DNA of 64,000 nucleotides from Candidatus Neomicrothrix sp. UBA2983 (GCA_002346745.1 DEAL01000030.1:10159-74158), one strand, 5' to 3'. Shown: positions 18,311-27,692, counted from the stretch's first letter. Program-made: numbers and translations. The notes: a model not told the origin generated them from the letters alone.

Positions 18311-19083
18311 GTGTCGCCGTGGTGGCGAGCGGCCTGGACAAGGTGTTCGGCCGCGGTACCGATGCCGAGGTGGCAGCACTGTCGGGCATCGACCTGATGG
18401 TCCAGGACGGTGAGTTCGTCTCGCTGATCGGACCCTCGGGATGCGGCAAGTCGACGCTGCTCCGGCTGGTCGCCGACCTCATCGAGCCCACCGGTGGCAC
18501 CGTGACGGTGTTCGACAAGTCGGCCCACCAGGCCCGCCTGGACCAGGACTACGGCATGGTCTTCCAGCATGCGGGCCTGTTCGACTGGCGCCGTGTGGCC
18601 GCCAACATCGAACTACCACTCGAACTCAAGGGCTGGTCGAAGGCCGACCGGTCCCGGCGCTCGCGGGAGATGCTGGATCTGGTGAAGTTGCCGGACTTCA
18701 GCAGGCACTACCCGCGCCAGCTGTCGGGAGGGATGCAGCAGCGTGTCTCGATCGCACGGGCCCTGTCCTTCGAACCCCGGCTGCTGCTCATGGACGAGCC
18801 GTTCGGCGCGCTGGACGAGATGACCCGAGAGCACATGCAGGGCGAGCTTCTGCGGATCTGGCGGGAGACCGGAACGACGGTGATGTTCGTCACGCATTCC
18901 ATCCCGGAGGCGGCGTTCCTCTCGAACCGGGTGGTGGTGCTGTCCCCCCGTCCCGGGCGCATCCACACCATCGTGGATGTTGACCTGGGTGAGCGCACCG
19001 AGGAGACCCGGGAGGACCCGGAGTTCTTCGCAGCCGCCACCCGGATTCGCGAAGCCCTGCGAGCGGTGGAGGACGGGTCGTGA
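18307..19083 (+). CDS. ABC transporter ATPase (SsuB/NrtD type)
   Basis: A 258-residue nucleotide-binding subunit with Walker A G-P-S-G-C-G-K-S-T, Q-loop (Y-G-M-V-F-Q-H-A-G-L-F), signature L-S-G-G-M-Q-Q-R, Walker B L-L-L-M-D-E-P and the switch histidine in F-V-T-H-S. ATG at 18307 overlaps the upstream permease stop (ATGA) and its own stop overlaps the next permease start, so stoichiometric translation is likely. Confidence 0.93.
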   Translation: MSVAVVASGLDKVFGRGTDAEVAALSGIDLMVQDGEFVSLIGPSGCGKSTLLRLVADLIEPTGGTVTVFDKSAHQARLDQDYGMVFQHAGLFDWRRVAANIELPLELKGWSKADRSRRSREMLDLVKLPDFSRHYPRQLSGGMQQRVSIARALSFEPRLLLMDEPFGALDEMTREHMQGELLRIWRETGTTVMFVTHSIPEAAFLSNRVVVLSPRPGRIHTIVDVDLGERTEETREDPEFFAAATRIREALRAVEDGS

Positions 19084-19862
19084 AGTTCCGCCCCGGGGCA
19101 CTGGCGCCGCCACTGGTCGCCGGGGTCCTGTTCCTGGGTGCCTGGGAGTTGACCGTGCGCGGTTTCGGCATCCGGGAGTTCCTGCTGCCCAAGCCGTCCT
19201 CCATCTGGGAACAGCTGGTCGACCAGTGGCCGACGCTCCGTCACGCTGGCTGGGAGACCGGACGCATCGCGGTCAGCGGCCTCGTCGTCGGCATCCTCGC
19301 CGGGGTCCTGCTGGCCGTCGGCGCGACGCGCTTCCGCACGCTCCAGGAGGGGCTCACCCCGCTGGCCGTGGCCGTCAACGCCACGCCCATCATCGCCCTG
19401 GCACCCATCTTCAACGCCTGGTTCGGCATCACCGGGTCGCTCAGCAATCAGGCCGTCGTGGTGGCAGTGGTGTTCTTCCCGGTCTTCATCAACACCGCCA
19501 AGGGGCTCACCGAGGTGCACCCCGACGAGATCGAACTCATGCGTTCCTACGCGGCAGGCGAGTGGACCATCCTGCGGGAGGTCCGTATCCCCAATGCCCT
19601 GCCCTTCTTCGCCAACGCCCTGCGGCTGGTGGCGCCGTTGTCGGTCATCGCGGCCATCGTGGCGGAGTACTTCGGTGGGCCCCAGGACCGCATCGGGAAC
19701 GTCATCACGTCCAACGCCGGCTTCGCCCGCTACGACGCCGCCTGGGCGGCCATCGCCGTGGCCTCGGCGGTGGGCCTGGCACTGTTCGCCACAGCCCTGC
19801 TGGTGGAGCGTCTGAGCATGCCCTGGCGTCTCACCGAGGGCTACGGTGAGACCGAAAACTGA
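19080..19862 (+). CDS. ABC transporter permease (second subunit)
   Basis: A 260-residue permease with six predicted helices and the coupling loop E-L-M-R-S-Y-A-A-G-E-W-T-I-L-R-E-V-R-I-P matching that of the first permease. The GTG start overlaps the ATPase stop by four bases. Presence of two distinct permeases indicates a heterodimeric channel, a variation on the usual homodimeric Ssu/Tau systems. Confidence 0.87.
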   Translation: MKFRPGALAPPLVAGVLFLGAWELTVRGFGIREFLLPKPSSIWEQLVDQWPTLRHAGWETGRIAVSGLVVGILAGVLLAVGATRFRTLQEGLTPLAVAVNATPIIALAPIFNAWFGITGSLSNQAVVVAVVFFPVFINTAKGLTEVHPDEIELMRSYAAGEWTILREVRIPNALPFFANALRLVAPLSVIAAIVAEYFGGPQDRIGNVITSNAGFARYDAAWAAIAVASAVGLALFATALLVERLSMPWRLTEGYGETEN

Positions 19863-19879
19863 CCCTGAGGGGGAAAGAG

Positions 19880-21001
19880 ATGACAATGAGAATCCTTGCC
19901 AAGTTGGCGGCGTCCGTGACCGCAGTGGCGCTGCTCGCCGGTGCCTGCGGCTCCGACGACCCCGTCGTCGGGACCGGCGACTGCGACACGGTCGACAGCG
20001 CCAGCCTGCAGTTGCAGTGGGTCACCCAGGCCCAGTTCGCCGGCTACTACGCAGCCGTCGACCAGGGCATCTACGACAAGTACTGCCTGGACGTGACCAT
20101 CCTCGAGGGTGGCGTCGACATCGTGCCGCAGCAGCAGTTGGCTTCCGGCGCAGTCGACTTCGCCGTCTCGTGGGTCCCCAAGGCGCTGGTCTCCCGGGAG
20201 GAGGGCGCCGACATCGTCAACGTGGCCCAGGTGTTCCAGCGGTCCGGCACCCTGCAGGTGTCCTGGGCTGACAGTGGCATTAACGGCCCGGCAGACCTGG
20301 CCGGCAAGGTGGTCGGCAACTGGGGTTGGGGCAACGAGTTCGAACTCCTGGCCGGCGCCCACCAGGCGGGCCTCGATCCTTCCAGCGACTTTGAGCTGGT
20401 CGGCCAGAGCTTCGACATGCTGGCCCTGTTGACCGGGGAGATCGACGCCGCCCAGGCGATGATCTACAACGAGTACGCCCAGGTGCTCGAGGCCGTCAAC
20501 CCCGACACCGGGTCGCTCTACACCGAGGACGACCTGTCGGTCATCGACTGGAACGACGAAGGCACCGCCATGCTCCAGGACGCCATCTGGGCGGACGGGG
20601 CCCGATTGGCCAACGAGGACTATCAGGACCTGACCACCCGGTTCGTGGCCGGCTCGCTGGAGGGTTGGGCGTACTGCCGGGACAACGGCGGCAAGTGCGT
20701 CGACATCGTCCTCGACAACGGCTCGGCGCTGGGCGCGTCGCACCAGGCATGGCAGATGAACGAGATCAACGGCCTCATCTGGCCATCGTCGGACGGCGTC
20801 GGCATGATGGACGGCGGCCTCTGGGCGCAGACGGTCGACGTCGCCACCAGCCAGCCGATCCTGAGCGCGGCGCCCGACGCCGGGGCGTACACCACCGAGT
20901 ACGCCGAGGCGGCCCTCAAGATCCTCAACGGTCGCGGCATGGACACGACTGGCAAGAACTGGCAGCGGGTGAGCGTCACGCTCAACCCGGGCGGCGAGTA
21001 G
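19880..21001 (+). CDS. NMT1/THI5-like substrate-binding lipoprotein
   Basis: A 373-residue extracytoplasmic solute receptor. The N-terminus is a lipoprotein signal ending A-L-L-A-G-A-C-G-S-D, so it is lipid-anchored outside the membrane. The mature domain begins with a strand L-Q-L-Q-W-V-T-Q-A-Q-F-A-G-Y-Y-A-A, the classic NMT1/ThiY-like entrance also seen in pyrimidine-precursor binders, and continues with D-F-A-V-S-W-V-P-K. It completes the importer and is the last gene of the operon, followed by a strong terminator. Ligand assignment to a pyrimidine or its hydrolysis product is inference from family and operon. Confidence 0.88.
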   Translation: MTMRILAKLAASVTAVALLAGACGSDDPVVGTGDCDTVDSASLQLQWVTQAQFAGYYAAVDQGIYDKYCLDVTILEGGVDIVPQQQLASGAVDFAVSWVPKALVSREEGADIVNVAQVFQRSGTLQVSWADSGINGPADLAGKVVGNWGWGNEFELLAGAHQAGLDPSSDFELVGQSFDMLALLTGEIDAAQAMIYNEYAQVLEAVNPDTGSLYTEDDLSVIDWNDEGTAMLQDAIWADGARLANEDYQDLTTRFVAGSLEGWAYCRDNGGKCVDIVLDNGSALGASHQAWQMNEINGLIWPSSDGVGMMDGGLWAQTVDVATSQPILSAAPDAGAYTTEYAEAALKILNGRGMDTTGKNWQRVSVTLNPGGE

Positions 21002-21027
21002 CCACAGCGCCCTGGCGGACCCCCAGA

Positions 21028-21065
21028 CACGGCCGGTTCGACGCTTCGGCGTCGGGCCGGCCGTG
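21028..21065 (+). terminator. Strong hairpin with UUCG tetraloop
   Basis: The arms 21028-21044 and 21049-21065 pair over 17 positions (15 Watson-Crick plus two G-U), closed by a TTCG tetraloop, 27 bases after the substrate-binding protein stop. No U-tract follows, as is common in high-GC actinobacteria. Confidence 0.85.
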
Positions 21066-21119
21066 GGGTGGCGCCCCGGCCGCACGGCCGCAACCCGGGG
21101 GGACGCACGGTGCCCGACG

Positions 21120-21734
21120 ATGCGGCCCCTGACGCTCCGACTCCTGGTGGTGGCGGCGGGTCAGGTCTGCTTCGGCGTCGGGATCGGCTGCCTGTTCCTC
21201 GCAGACCTCGGGGTCGGCCCCTGGGACGTGTTCCACGACGGCCTGGCCGGAAGGCTGGACCGGGCACCGGGTACCGTGATCGTCGGCCTGGGCACCGTGA
21301 TCGTCGGCCTGCTGGTCGTCTTCCGACAGCCCATCGGGCCCGCGACGGTCTGCAACGTCCTGGTCATCGGCAACACGGTCAACCTGTTGCTGGCGGTGGC
21401 CGACACACCCTCTGCGATGCCCCTCCGGCTCGTACTGGTGGTGGCGGCACCGCTGCTGGTCGCCCTCGGGTCGATGGTGTACCTGGGTGCCGGCATAGGC
21501 GTCGGGCCGCGCGACGGGCTCATGACCGCATTGGTCGACGCCGGCCTCTCGACACGCGCGGCGCGCACCCTCCTCGAGGTCACCGTCCTCGCGGCCGGCC
21601 TGCTGCTGGGCGGTTCCGTTGGCCTCGGGACGGTCGTCTTCGCGCTCCTCGTGGGTCCGTCGCTGCATCGCCTCCAGCATCGGGTCTGGGCGGGCTGGCC
21701 GGAGCCCGGCGGGGTGGTGTACCGCCGGTCCTGA
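21120..21734 (+). CDS. YczE/YitT-like integral membrane protein
   Basis: A 204-residue membrane protein of about five helices with the repeated signatures D-L-G-V-G-P-W-D-V-F-H-D-G-L and G-A-G-I-G-V-G-P-R-D-G-L-M-T-A-L, characteristic of the YczE (COG2364) family of unknown function. The ATG at 21120 starts directly at the first hydrophobic segment; upstream in-frame codons lie in or next to the terminator. It precedes an MFS gene in the same direction with a 49-base gap. Confidence 0.8.
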   Translation: MRPLTLRLLVVAAGQVCFGVGIGCLFLADLGVGPWDVFHDGLAGRLDRAPGTVIVGLGTVIVGLLVVFRQPIGPATVCNVLVIGNTVNLLLAVADTPSAMPLRLVLVVAAPLLVALGSMVYLGAGIGVGPRDGLMTALVDAGLSTRAARTLLEVTVLAAGLLLGGSVGLGTVVFALLVGPSLHRLQHRVWAGWPEPGGVVYRRS

Positions 21735-21783
21735 GCCGTCGGCTGGTGGGGGCCACGTGGGGCGTGTGACCTAGCGTCGCGGG

Positions 21784-23217
21784 ATGAGTGAGGCGGAGGC
21801 GGTCCGGGAGCCGGGCGGGACCGGCATGGCCCCCGATGCCGTCGAAGCGGTTCCGCGGCGGGCATGGCTGGCGCTGGGCGTGTCGACGCTTGCGGCGCTG
21901 CTGACGGTCATCGACATCTCGATCGTCAACGTGGCGTTCCCGTCCATCCGCCGGGACCTCGGCGCCTCCGAGACCGGACTCTCGTGGGTGCTGTCGGGCT
22001 ACTCGGTGGCGGTTGGGGCGTTCCTGCTCGTCGCCGGGCGGCTGGCCGACAAGCGGGGTCGCCGCCGCATGTTCCTCCTCGGCGTGGGCGTCTTCGTGGC
22101 CGCCTCGCTGCTCTGCGGCCTGGCCACCTCCACGGGCCTGCTGATCGCCTCCCGCGTGCTCCAGGGCATCGGCAGCTCGGTGATCGGTCCGACCTCGCTG
22201 TCCATGGTCCTCCCGGAGTTCCCGGCCAGCCGTCGCTCCATGGTGCTGGGCATCTGGGGGGCGTCGGCGGCCCTCGGCGCGGCTCTCGGCCCCTCGGTTG
22301 GGGCAGTGCTCCTCGAATACCTGTCCTGGCGGTGGGTGTTCCTCGTGAACGTGCCGATCGGGCTGGCGCTGCTGGCCCTGACGCCGAGGTATGTCCGGGA
22401 GACGCGTGACCCGGATGCAACGGGCCGCTTCGACGTCGTCGGGCTTCCGGCCGGAACCCTCGGCGTGGCCCTGGTGCTGGTGGCGATCGTGCAGGGCGGC
22501 GACTGGGGCTACGGGTCGTCGGCGACGGTCGCCTCGGCCGTTGCCGGCTTCCTCCTCATCGTGCTGCTGGTCGTGCGGTCGATGCGCCACCCGGAGCCGC
22601 TGCTCGACCTCGAACTCTTCCGGATCCGGTCGTTCTGGTCGGCGGCGTCGGGACAGGTGTTCTTCACCACCTCGTTCATCGCCATCATCCTGTTCAACTC
22701 GCTGGTCCTCCAGGAGTACTGGGGCTGGAGGCCGCTGGCCGCCGGCTTCGGCGTGGTACCGGGCCCGGCCCTCGCCTCGCTCCTGGGAGGTCCGGTCGGC
22801 TCGATCGCCGACCGCGTCGGCCACCGCAACCTGCTCGTGTTCGGGTGTGCGATGGCGGGGATGGCGCCGACCTGGCTGTTGTGGAGGATCGGCGCCGACG
22901 GGAACTACGTCGCCGACTTCCTGCCGGCACAACTGTTCCTCGGCGTCGGCGTGTCGTGCACGTTCGCCACGTTCGGCTCGCTGGGCCTGCGCGAGGTGTC
23001 ACCCGCCCGCTTCGGCACGGCCAGCGCTACGTTGCGGACGACCTCGACGATGGGGTTCGCCGTCGGCGTGGCCCTTGGCGTGGCCGTATTCGACGCGGCC
23101 CTGCCGCTCGGTCCGCTGGTGGCCTTCGACCGGACCTGGACGGTGCTGGCCGGCCTCATGTTCGCCGGCAGCCTCTTTTGCGCCGCGGCCTGCCCGCCGC
23201 GGCGGCCCCGCGGGTGA
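21784..23217 (+). CDS. DHA2 family MFS drug/proton antiporter (14 TM)
   Basis: A 477-residue transporter with the DHA2 hallmarks: motif L-T-V-I-D-I-S-I-V-N-V-A-F-P-S-I in TM1, R-L-A-D-K-R-G-R-R in loop 2-3 and, in the TM5 region, A-L-G-A-A-L-G-P-S-V-G. Fourteen hydrophobic segments can be counted. These proteins export amphipathic compounds with proton exchange. It converges on the P450 gene, with only a repetitive palindromic spacer between them. Confidence 0.88.
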   Translation: MSEAEAVREPGGTGMAPDAVEAVPRRAWLALGVSTLAALLTVIDISIVNVAFPSIRRDLGASETGLSWVLSGYSVAVGAFLLVAGRLADKRGRRRMFLLGVGVFVAASLLCGLATSTGLLIASRVLQGIGSSVIGPTSLSMVLPEFPASRRSMVLGIWGASAALGAALGPSVGAVLLEYLSWRWVFLVNVPIGLALLALTPRYVRETRDPDATGRFDVVGLPAGTLGVALVLVAIVQGGDWGYGSSATVASAVAGFLLIVLLVVRSMRHPEPLLDLELFRIRSFWSAASGQVFFTTSFIAIILFNSLVLQEYWGWRPLAAGFGVVPGPALASLLGGPVGSIADRVGHRNLLVFGCAMAGMAPTWLLWRIGADGNYVADFLPAQLFLGVGVSCTFATFGSLGLREVSPARFGTASATLRTTSTMGFAVGVALGVAVFDAALPLGPLVAFDRTWTVLAGLMFAGSLFCAAACPPRRPRG

Positions 23218-23313
23218 CGGGAGATCCGTCCGCTCCCATTCGGCAAGTGAGAAGGGGCCCCATCCCCTCCCCACTCGGCACGTGAGAAGGGGTCCGTCCC
23301 CTCCCACTTGGGG
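23212..23313. repeat. Tandem imperfect-palindrome units between convergent genes
   Basis: Three head-to-tail units of about 33-35 bases (23212-23244, 23245-23279, 23280-23313) share a GTGAGAAGGGG-N5-CCCCTCCCACT-like core that folds on itself. They fill the whole spacer and include the MFS stop. A related pair lies at 62994-63059. They could act as bidirectional terminators or REP-like elements. Confidence 0.7.
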
Positions 23314-24537
23314 TCAGGCGGGGGTGCCGAGGCTGACCGGGAGGGATTCGCGGCCCCGAAGGATGATCCGGGCGTTGAAGGTGGGCTCGCCGGACAGGGC
23401 GAGGCCGGGGAACCGTCGCACCAGCCGGGTCACGGCGATCTCGCCCTCCATGCGGGCCAGTGCCGCGCCCAGGCAGTGGTGGACGCCGCTGCCGAACGAC
23501 ACGTGGCGGGCCGCGTCGGCACGGGTCACGTCGAGGGTGCCAGCCGTGTCGCCCCAGAACCTCTGGTCCCGGTTGGCGCTTCCGAGGGCCGTCAGCACCA
23601 TCTCGCCGTCGGCCACCTCGACACCCGAGATGACGGCGTCGTGGAGGAGGCGGCGACCCGAGGTCTGTACCGGGCTGTCCCAGCGCAGCAGTTCGTCGAC
23701 GACGGAGTCGTCGACCGCCGGGTCGTTGCGGACCAGCGCCAACTGGTCGGGGTGGTCGAGCAGGGCGTGGGTGCCGTTGCCGATCAGGTTGACGGTCGTC
23801 TCGTGGCCGGCCACGAACAGCAGCGACACCATCGACAGCAACTCGTCCTCGGTCATGCGGTCGCCGGCCTCCTCGACCTCGACCAGCTGGGTGAGCAGGT
23901 CGTCGGCCTGGTTGCGGCGCTTCTGGGCGACGGCGTCCCGCAGGTAGGCGTCCATGTGCTCGCCGCCGTCCATGGCGGCATCCACCTGCTCGGGGGAGAG
24001 GTACGGCTCGAGCGTCTGGGTCAGGGCGTGAGACCAGCCGCGCACCATGGCCATGTCGGTGTCCGGTAGGCCGAGCATCGAATGGATGACGGCGAACGGG
24101 ATGACGAAGGCGTAGTCGGAGATCAGGTCGATCTCGTCCCGACCGGCCAGGTCGTCGAGCAGGTCATCGACGATGGCGGTGGTCTGCTCGCGCATCCGGC
24201 CGACGGCTCGAGGCGTGAACGTGCGCTGCACGAGTCCCCGCAGGCGGGTGTGGTCGGGCGGGTCGAGGCCGAGGATGGAGGGCGCCCGCTCGAGGCTGCG
24301 CTGGCGGAGCCGCAGCATGTGCTCGGGCAGGTCGACGTTGGTCTCGAAGCGCTGGACCGACGACTCGGTGTCGCGCAGCACCCGGTGGACGTCGTTGTAG
24401 CGAGAGACGATGAGGGTCCCGATCGGCGTCCGGTGGACCGGGTCCTCCTCGCGCAGTCGGGCATAGACCGGGTAGGGGTCGAGCAGGAACTCGGGGTCGA
24501 ACGGGTTCCAGACCGGGGCGTCGACGAGGTCGGTCAT
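23314..24537 (-). CDS. Cytochrome P450
   Basis: A 407-residue soluble bacterial P450. The oxygen-activating I-helix reads F-V-A-G-H-E-T-T-V-N-L, the K-helix ExxR is E-L-L-R-W-D-S-P-V, and the haem-ligand loop is F-G-S-G-V-H-H-C-L-G-A-A-L-A-R with the thiolate Cys. This resembles class I actinobacterial CYPs, which need a ferredoxin and reductase; none is adjacent. It is the last gene of the corrinoid/C1 operon, 45 bases after the flavoenzyme, so an oxidative N-demethylation or hydroxylation of a methylated amine is a tempting but unproved role. Confidence 0.92.
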   Translation of the reverse strand: MTDLVDAPVWNPFDPEFLLDPYPVYARLREEDPVHRTPIGTLIVSRYNDVHRVLRDTESSVQRFETNVDLPEHMLRLRQRSLERAPSILGLDPPDHTRLRGLVQRTFTPRAVGRMREQTTAIVDDLLDDLAGRDEIDLISDYAFVIPFAVIHSMLGLPDTDMAMVRGWSHALTQTLEPYLSPEQVDAAMDGGEHMDAYLRDAVAQKRRNQADDLLTQLVEVEEAGDRMTEDELLSMVSLLFVAGHETTVNLIGNGTHALLDHPDQLALVRNDPAVDDSVVDELLRWDSPVQTSGRRLLHDAVISGVEVADGEMVLTALGSANRDQRFWGDTAGTLDVTRADAARHVSFGSGVHHCLGAALARMEGEIAVTRLVRRFPGLALSGEPTFNARIILRGRESLPVSLGTPA

Positions 24538-24582
24538 GGAGCGGACGCTACCGACGCGGTCCCCCGTGGGGCGAGGCGGGGC

Positions 24583-26706
24583 TCAGAGGGCGGCCGCCAC
24601 CCGGTGGCCGCTGCGTACGGCGCCCTCGATGTACCACTCCTCGGCGGCGTCGCCGACGACGTGCACCTCGTGGCCGGCGTCGGCGAGGAAATCGGCCAGC
24701 GAGCGGTCGGCATGGACCCCGCCGGCGATCACGACGTCGTCGGCGGGGACGCGGTGCGTGTCGTCGCCCTGCCGGTACTCGACGTGGTCGGTTGTGATGG
24801 CGAGGACCTCGGCCTCGGTGTGGAACACGACGCCCTCCTCGCGCGACTCGTGGAGGGCCCGCCAGCGGCGGGGATGGGCCATGGCCTCGGCCGGCAGCGT
24901 CCCGGGCTCGAGCACGGTGACGTCCCGCCCCCGTTCGGCGAGGAAGTGGGCGAGCTCGACGCCGACCAGGCCGCCGTGGACGACGACGACCCGCCGGCCC
25001 AGCGGCATCCAGAGCCGGGACAGGGAACGGACCCGGGCCATGTCGGCCATGAGGCCGAGCAGCCGGCCGGTGCCGAGCAGCAGCCGTACGAGGGCCCCGG
25101 GCTGCCGGGTGCCGGGTTCCCAGGACCCGGTCAGGAGGGAGCGCAGGTCGTCGCCGGAATGGACGTGGGGGAGGTCGGCGCCCGGCAGGTCCGGGCGGTC
25201 GCGTCGGGCGCCGGTGGCAACGACCACGACATCGGGAGCGAGGGCGGCGACGGAGTCGGCATCGGTACGCACGCCGGTTCGCACCTCGACGCCGGCTTCG
25301 CGGATGGCGGTGGCGAGGTAGTCGACGAACTCGCCGTTGAGTGGTGTCGTCAGCGACGAGAAGCGGGCGGTGCCGCCCAGCCGGTCGCCGGCCTCGAGCA
25401 GCGTGACCCGGTGGCCGCGTCCTGCGGCCACCCGGGCGCATTCCATGCCGCCGGGGCCGCCGCCGACCACGACGACGTGGCGCGCTTGCACGGTCGGCGC
25501 CGGGTCCGGCACGTCGTAGTGGCCCAGCCGGGCGTTGACGGCGCAGACCGGCTTGCCACTCCAGAAGTTCTGGGCGACGCAGACGAAGCAGTTGATGCAG
25601 GGCCGGACCAGGTCCGGGCGCTCGTCGGCCAGTCGGTTGGGGAGGTCGGGGTCGGCCAGCAACTGGCGGCCCAGCGAGACCAGGTCGGCGCCGCCGTCGG
25701 CCAGGATGCGCTCGCCCTCGCTTGGGCGGATGCGTCCGACGGCGATCACCGGTACGTCGACAGCGGCCTTTACGGTGCGGGCCAGGTGCTCGTACTGGTT
25801 GGGCTGCCAGGGCAGGGGGGCGTCGGTGAAGCCCACCCCGGTACCCGCCGACGAGGTCGCCGAGACATGGATGGCGTCGGCGCCGGCCGCCACCGCGGCC
25901 CGGGCGTGCTCGGCGGCCAGGTCGACGGTGGTGCCGCCCTCGACGCCGTATTCGTGGCCGTCGAGCCTGACGAGGACGGCGAAGTCGGGGCCGCAGCGTT
26001 CCCGGATGGCGGTGACCACCTCGACGAGCAGCCGGGCGCGGTTTCCGGTCGACCCCCCGTACTCGTCCTCCCGGCGGTTCCAGGCGGGTGACAGGAACGT
26101 GGAGAGCAGGTAGCCGTGGGCGGCGTGGACCTCGATGCCGTCGCAGCCGGCCGCCTGGACGCGTGCGGCGGCGTCGGCGAAGTCGGCCACGATGCCGGCC
26201 AACTGCTCGACGGTGGCCTCGGCGTAGGTCGGCATCTGGCCGCCGGTCAGCGTCGCCATGCGAAGCAACTCGTCCATCGAGGTGTCGGCCATCATCCCTC
26301 TGGGGTCCGAAGGCGGTGGCGGGACCGAGGGGATCAGGGCCGGCCTGCCCTCGGACACGTCGACGCTGGAGGTCTTGCCGTGGTGGCAGGCCTGGACGAC
26401 CAGCCGGGCCCCGTGGGCGTGGACGGCCTCGGCCAGCCGGCGCAGGCCGGGGACCACGCCGTCGTGGGAGAGCGCCGGCTGGTGGCGGGCGGTCGCCCCG
26501 CGCGGGTAGGAGACCGCCGAGGTCTCGACGATCAGGAGGCCGGCGCCGCCCCGGGCCCGGGCCTCGTAGTGGGCGATGGTCTCGTCGGTGACGAGGCCCT
26601 CCTCGGTGCAGTTGTTCTGGTCCATCGCCGGCAGGACGATGCGGTTTCGCACCTCCATCGGCCCGATTCGTCCTGGCGCGAGGAGTTGAGGGAACGACTC
26701 GGGCAT
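24583..26706 (-). CDS. TMADH/2,4-dienoyl-CoA reductase-type iron-sulfur flavoenzyme
   Basis: A 707-residue protein with an FMN-binding TIM barrel of the old yellow enzyme class (residues about 1-370, including H-A-A-H-G-Y-L and S-T-F-L-S-P-x-x-N-R-R-x-D-x-Y-G-G). A [4Fe-4S] motif C-I-N-C-F-V-C-V-A-Q plus later Cys follows, and then a Rossmann FAD/NAD region beginning V-V-V-G-G-G-P-G-G-M-E. This architecture is shared by trimethylamine/dimethylamine dehydrogenase, FadH and histamine dehydrogenase. Location in the corrinoid methyltransferase operon favours oxidation of a secondary or tertiary amine; FadH-like enoate reduction is the alternative. Confidence 0.87.
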   Translation of the reverse strand: MPESFPQLLAPGRIGPMEVRNRIVLPAMDQNNCTEEGLVTDETIAHYEARARGGAGLLIVETSAVSYPRGATARHQPALSHDGVVPGLRRLAEAVHAHGARLVVQACHHGKTSSVDVSEGRPALIPSVPPPPSDPRGMMADTSMDELLRMATLTGGQMPTYAEATVEQLAGIVADFADAAARVQAAGCDGIEVHAAHGYLLSTFLSPAWNRREDEYGGSTGNRARLLVEVVTAIRERCGPDFAVLVRLDGHEYGVEGGTTVDLAAEHARAAVAAGADAIHVSATSSAGTGVGFTDAPLPWQPNQYEHLARTVKAAVDVPVIAVGRIRPSEGERILADGGADLVSLGRQLLADPDLPNRLADERPDLVRPCINCFVCVAQNFWSGKPVCAVNARLGHYDVPDPAPTVQARHVVVVGGGPGGMECARVAAGRGHRVTLLEAGDRLGGTARFSSLTTPLNGEFVDYLATAIREAGVEVRTGVRTDADSVAALAPDVVVVATGARRDRPDLPGADLPHVHSGDDLRSLLTGSWEPGTRQPGALVRLLLGTGRLLGLMADMARVRSLSRLWMPLGRRVVVVHGGLVGVELAHFLAERGRDVTVLEPGTLPAEAMAHPRRWRALHESREEGVVFHTEAEVLAITTDHVEYRQGDDTHRVPADDVVIAGGVHADRSLADFLADAGHEVHVVGDAAEEWYIEGAVRSGHRVAAAL

Positions 26707-26789
26707 GCCGCCATCATGCCTGACGGACCGTCAGGTCGCCCACTGCGGCGGGTGGTGTGCGGTCGCCCGCCCACGGGGACCAGGCCGGG

Positions 26790-27692
26790 TCAGGCGAGTT
26801 TCTTGAGGCTCTTCCGTCGCCAGTCCTCGGTGGTGTCGACGGCGTTGAAGGTGAAGCAGTGGATGCCGGCGATGTCGAGTTCCTCGGCGACGCTGGCCAG
26901 GGGGGCGACCAGCTTGTTCGGGTTGTAGCCGCCGGGCGAGAGCAGGCGGATCACCGACGTCCGGTTCTTCTTCAGGTAGCGGGCCGAGTGGCCGATGCCG
27001 AGCCGGATCGAGATGGTGAGCAGCTTGGTGCGGTCGACGGCGCCCGGGACGCCGAGGTGGCAGGGCAGCGTGAACCCGGCCTCCCGGCGGCGTACCAGCC
27101 ACTCCCGGATCGTGTCGGCGTCGAAGCACATCTGGGTGGCCATGTATCCCTCGAGGCCGGCCTCGCGGATCATCTCCTGCTTCTCGAGTTGGGCGTCGAC
27201 CAGGGCCTGCTCGGGGATGGCGCTGTGCCCGTCCGGGTAGGAGCCGACGCCGACCACGTCGATGTCGGGCCGGCGGTCGAGGAAGGAGCGCAGGAATCCG
27301 GCGGCGTCGGTGAACGGTCCCCTCGGGTCGGCGTCGCCGCCGACCACGAACACCCTGCGAATCCCCTGCTCGTTGACCCGGCGCACGATGGTGTCGACGT
27401 GCTCCTCGCCTTCGACCATGCGGGCGGCGATGTGGGGGATCGTCGTGTGGCCCTGTCCGGCGAAGGTGGCACAGAGGTCCAGCGTGTCGTCGACCGTCTT
27501 GGCCGGCGAGCACGTCACCGAGACCGTCGAGCCGGCAGGCAGGAAGGCCGCCTGCTCGTGGACGTTCTTGAGCGGAATCAGCTCGTAGGTCATGCCCTCG
27601 AGCAGCCGGCGGTGGGTGGCCCGCTTCGCCGTCGTGCGGCCGGACCTGCGCCGGCCGGGACGACCGGGGGCGGATGCGTCGGCATCGCTCAT
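26790..27692 (-). CDS. metF: Methylenetetrahydrofolate reductase
   Basis: A 300-residue MTHFR-fold TIM barrel. Recognisable elements are V-S-V-T-C-S-P near strand 1, H-I-A-A-R near residue 90, V-F-V-V-G-G-D-A-D-P-R-G-P-F, V-G-V-G-S-Y-P-D-G-H and Q-M-C-F-D-A-D-T-I. The enzyme links 5-methyl-THF and 5,10-methylene-THF. Between Fhs and the flavoenzyme in the methyltransferase operon it probably runs in the oxidative direction, feeding methyl groups from corrinoid chemistry into the C1 pool. The arginine-rich N-terminal 30 residues are an extension whose start is uncertain. Confidence 0.88.
   Translation of the reverse strand: MSDADASAPGRPGRRRSGRTTAKRATHRRLLEGMTYELIPLKNVHEQAAFLPAGSTVSVTCSPAKTVDDTLDLCATFAGQGHTTIPHIAARMVEGEEHVDTIVRRVNEQGIRRVFVVGGDADPRGPFTDAAGFLRSFLDRRPDIDVVGVGSYPDGHSAIPEQALVDAQLEKQEMIREAGLEGYMATQMCFDADTIREWLVRRREAGFTLPCHLGVPGAVDRTKLLTISIRLGIGHSARYLKKNRTSVIRLLSPGGYNPNKLVAPLASVAEELDIAGIHCFTFNAVDTTEDWRRKSLKKLA

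Noticed and set aside
18307..21001. Thiamine (hydroxymethylpyrimidine) importer
   Set aside because: The family resemblance is real, but there are no thiamine genes or TPP riboswitch nearby and the operon is pyrimidine/hydantoin catabolic, so I did not call it thiXYZ.
23212..23313. A CRISPR array
   Set aside because: The units are contiguous, degenerate and self-complementary with no unique spacers, and no cas genes are present.
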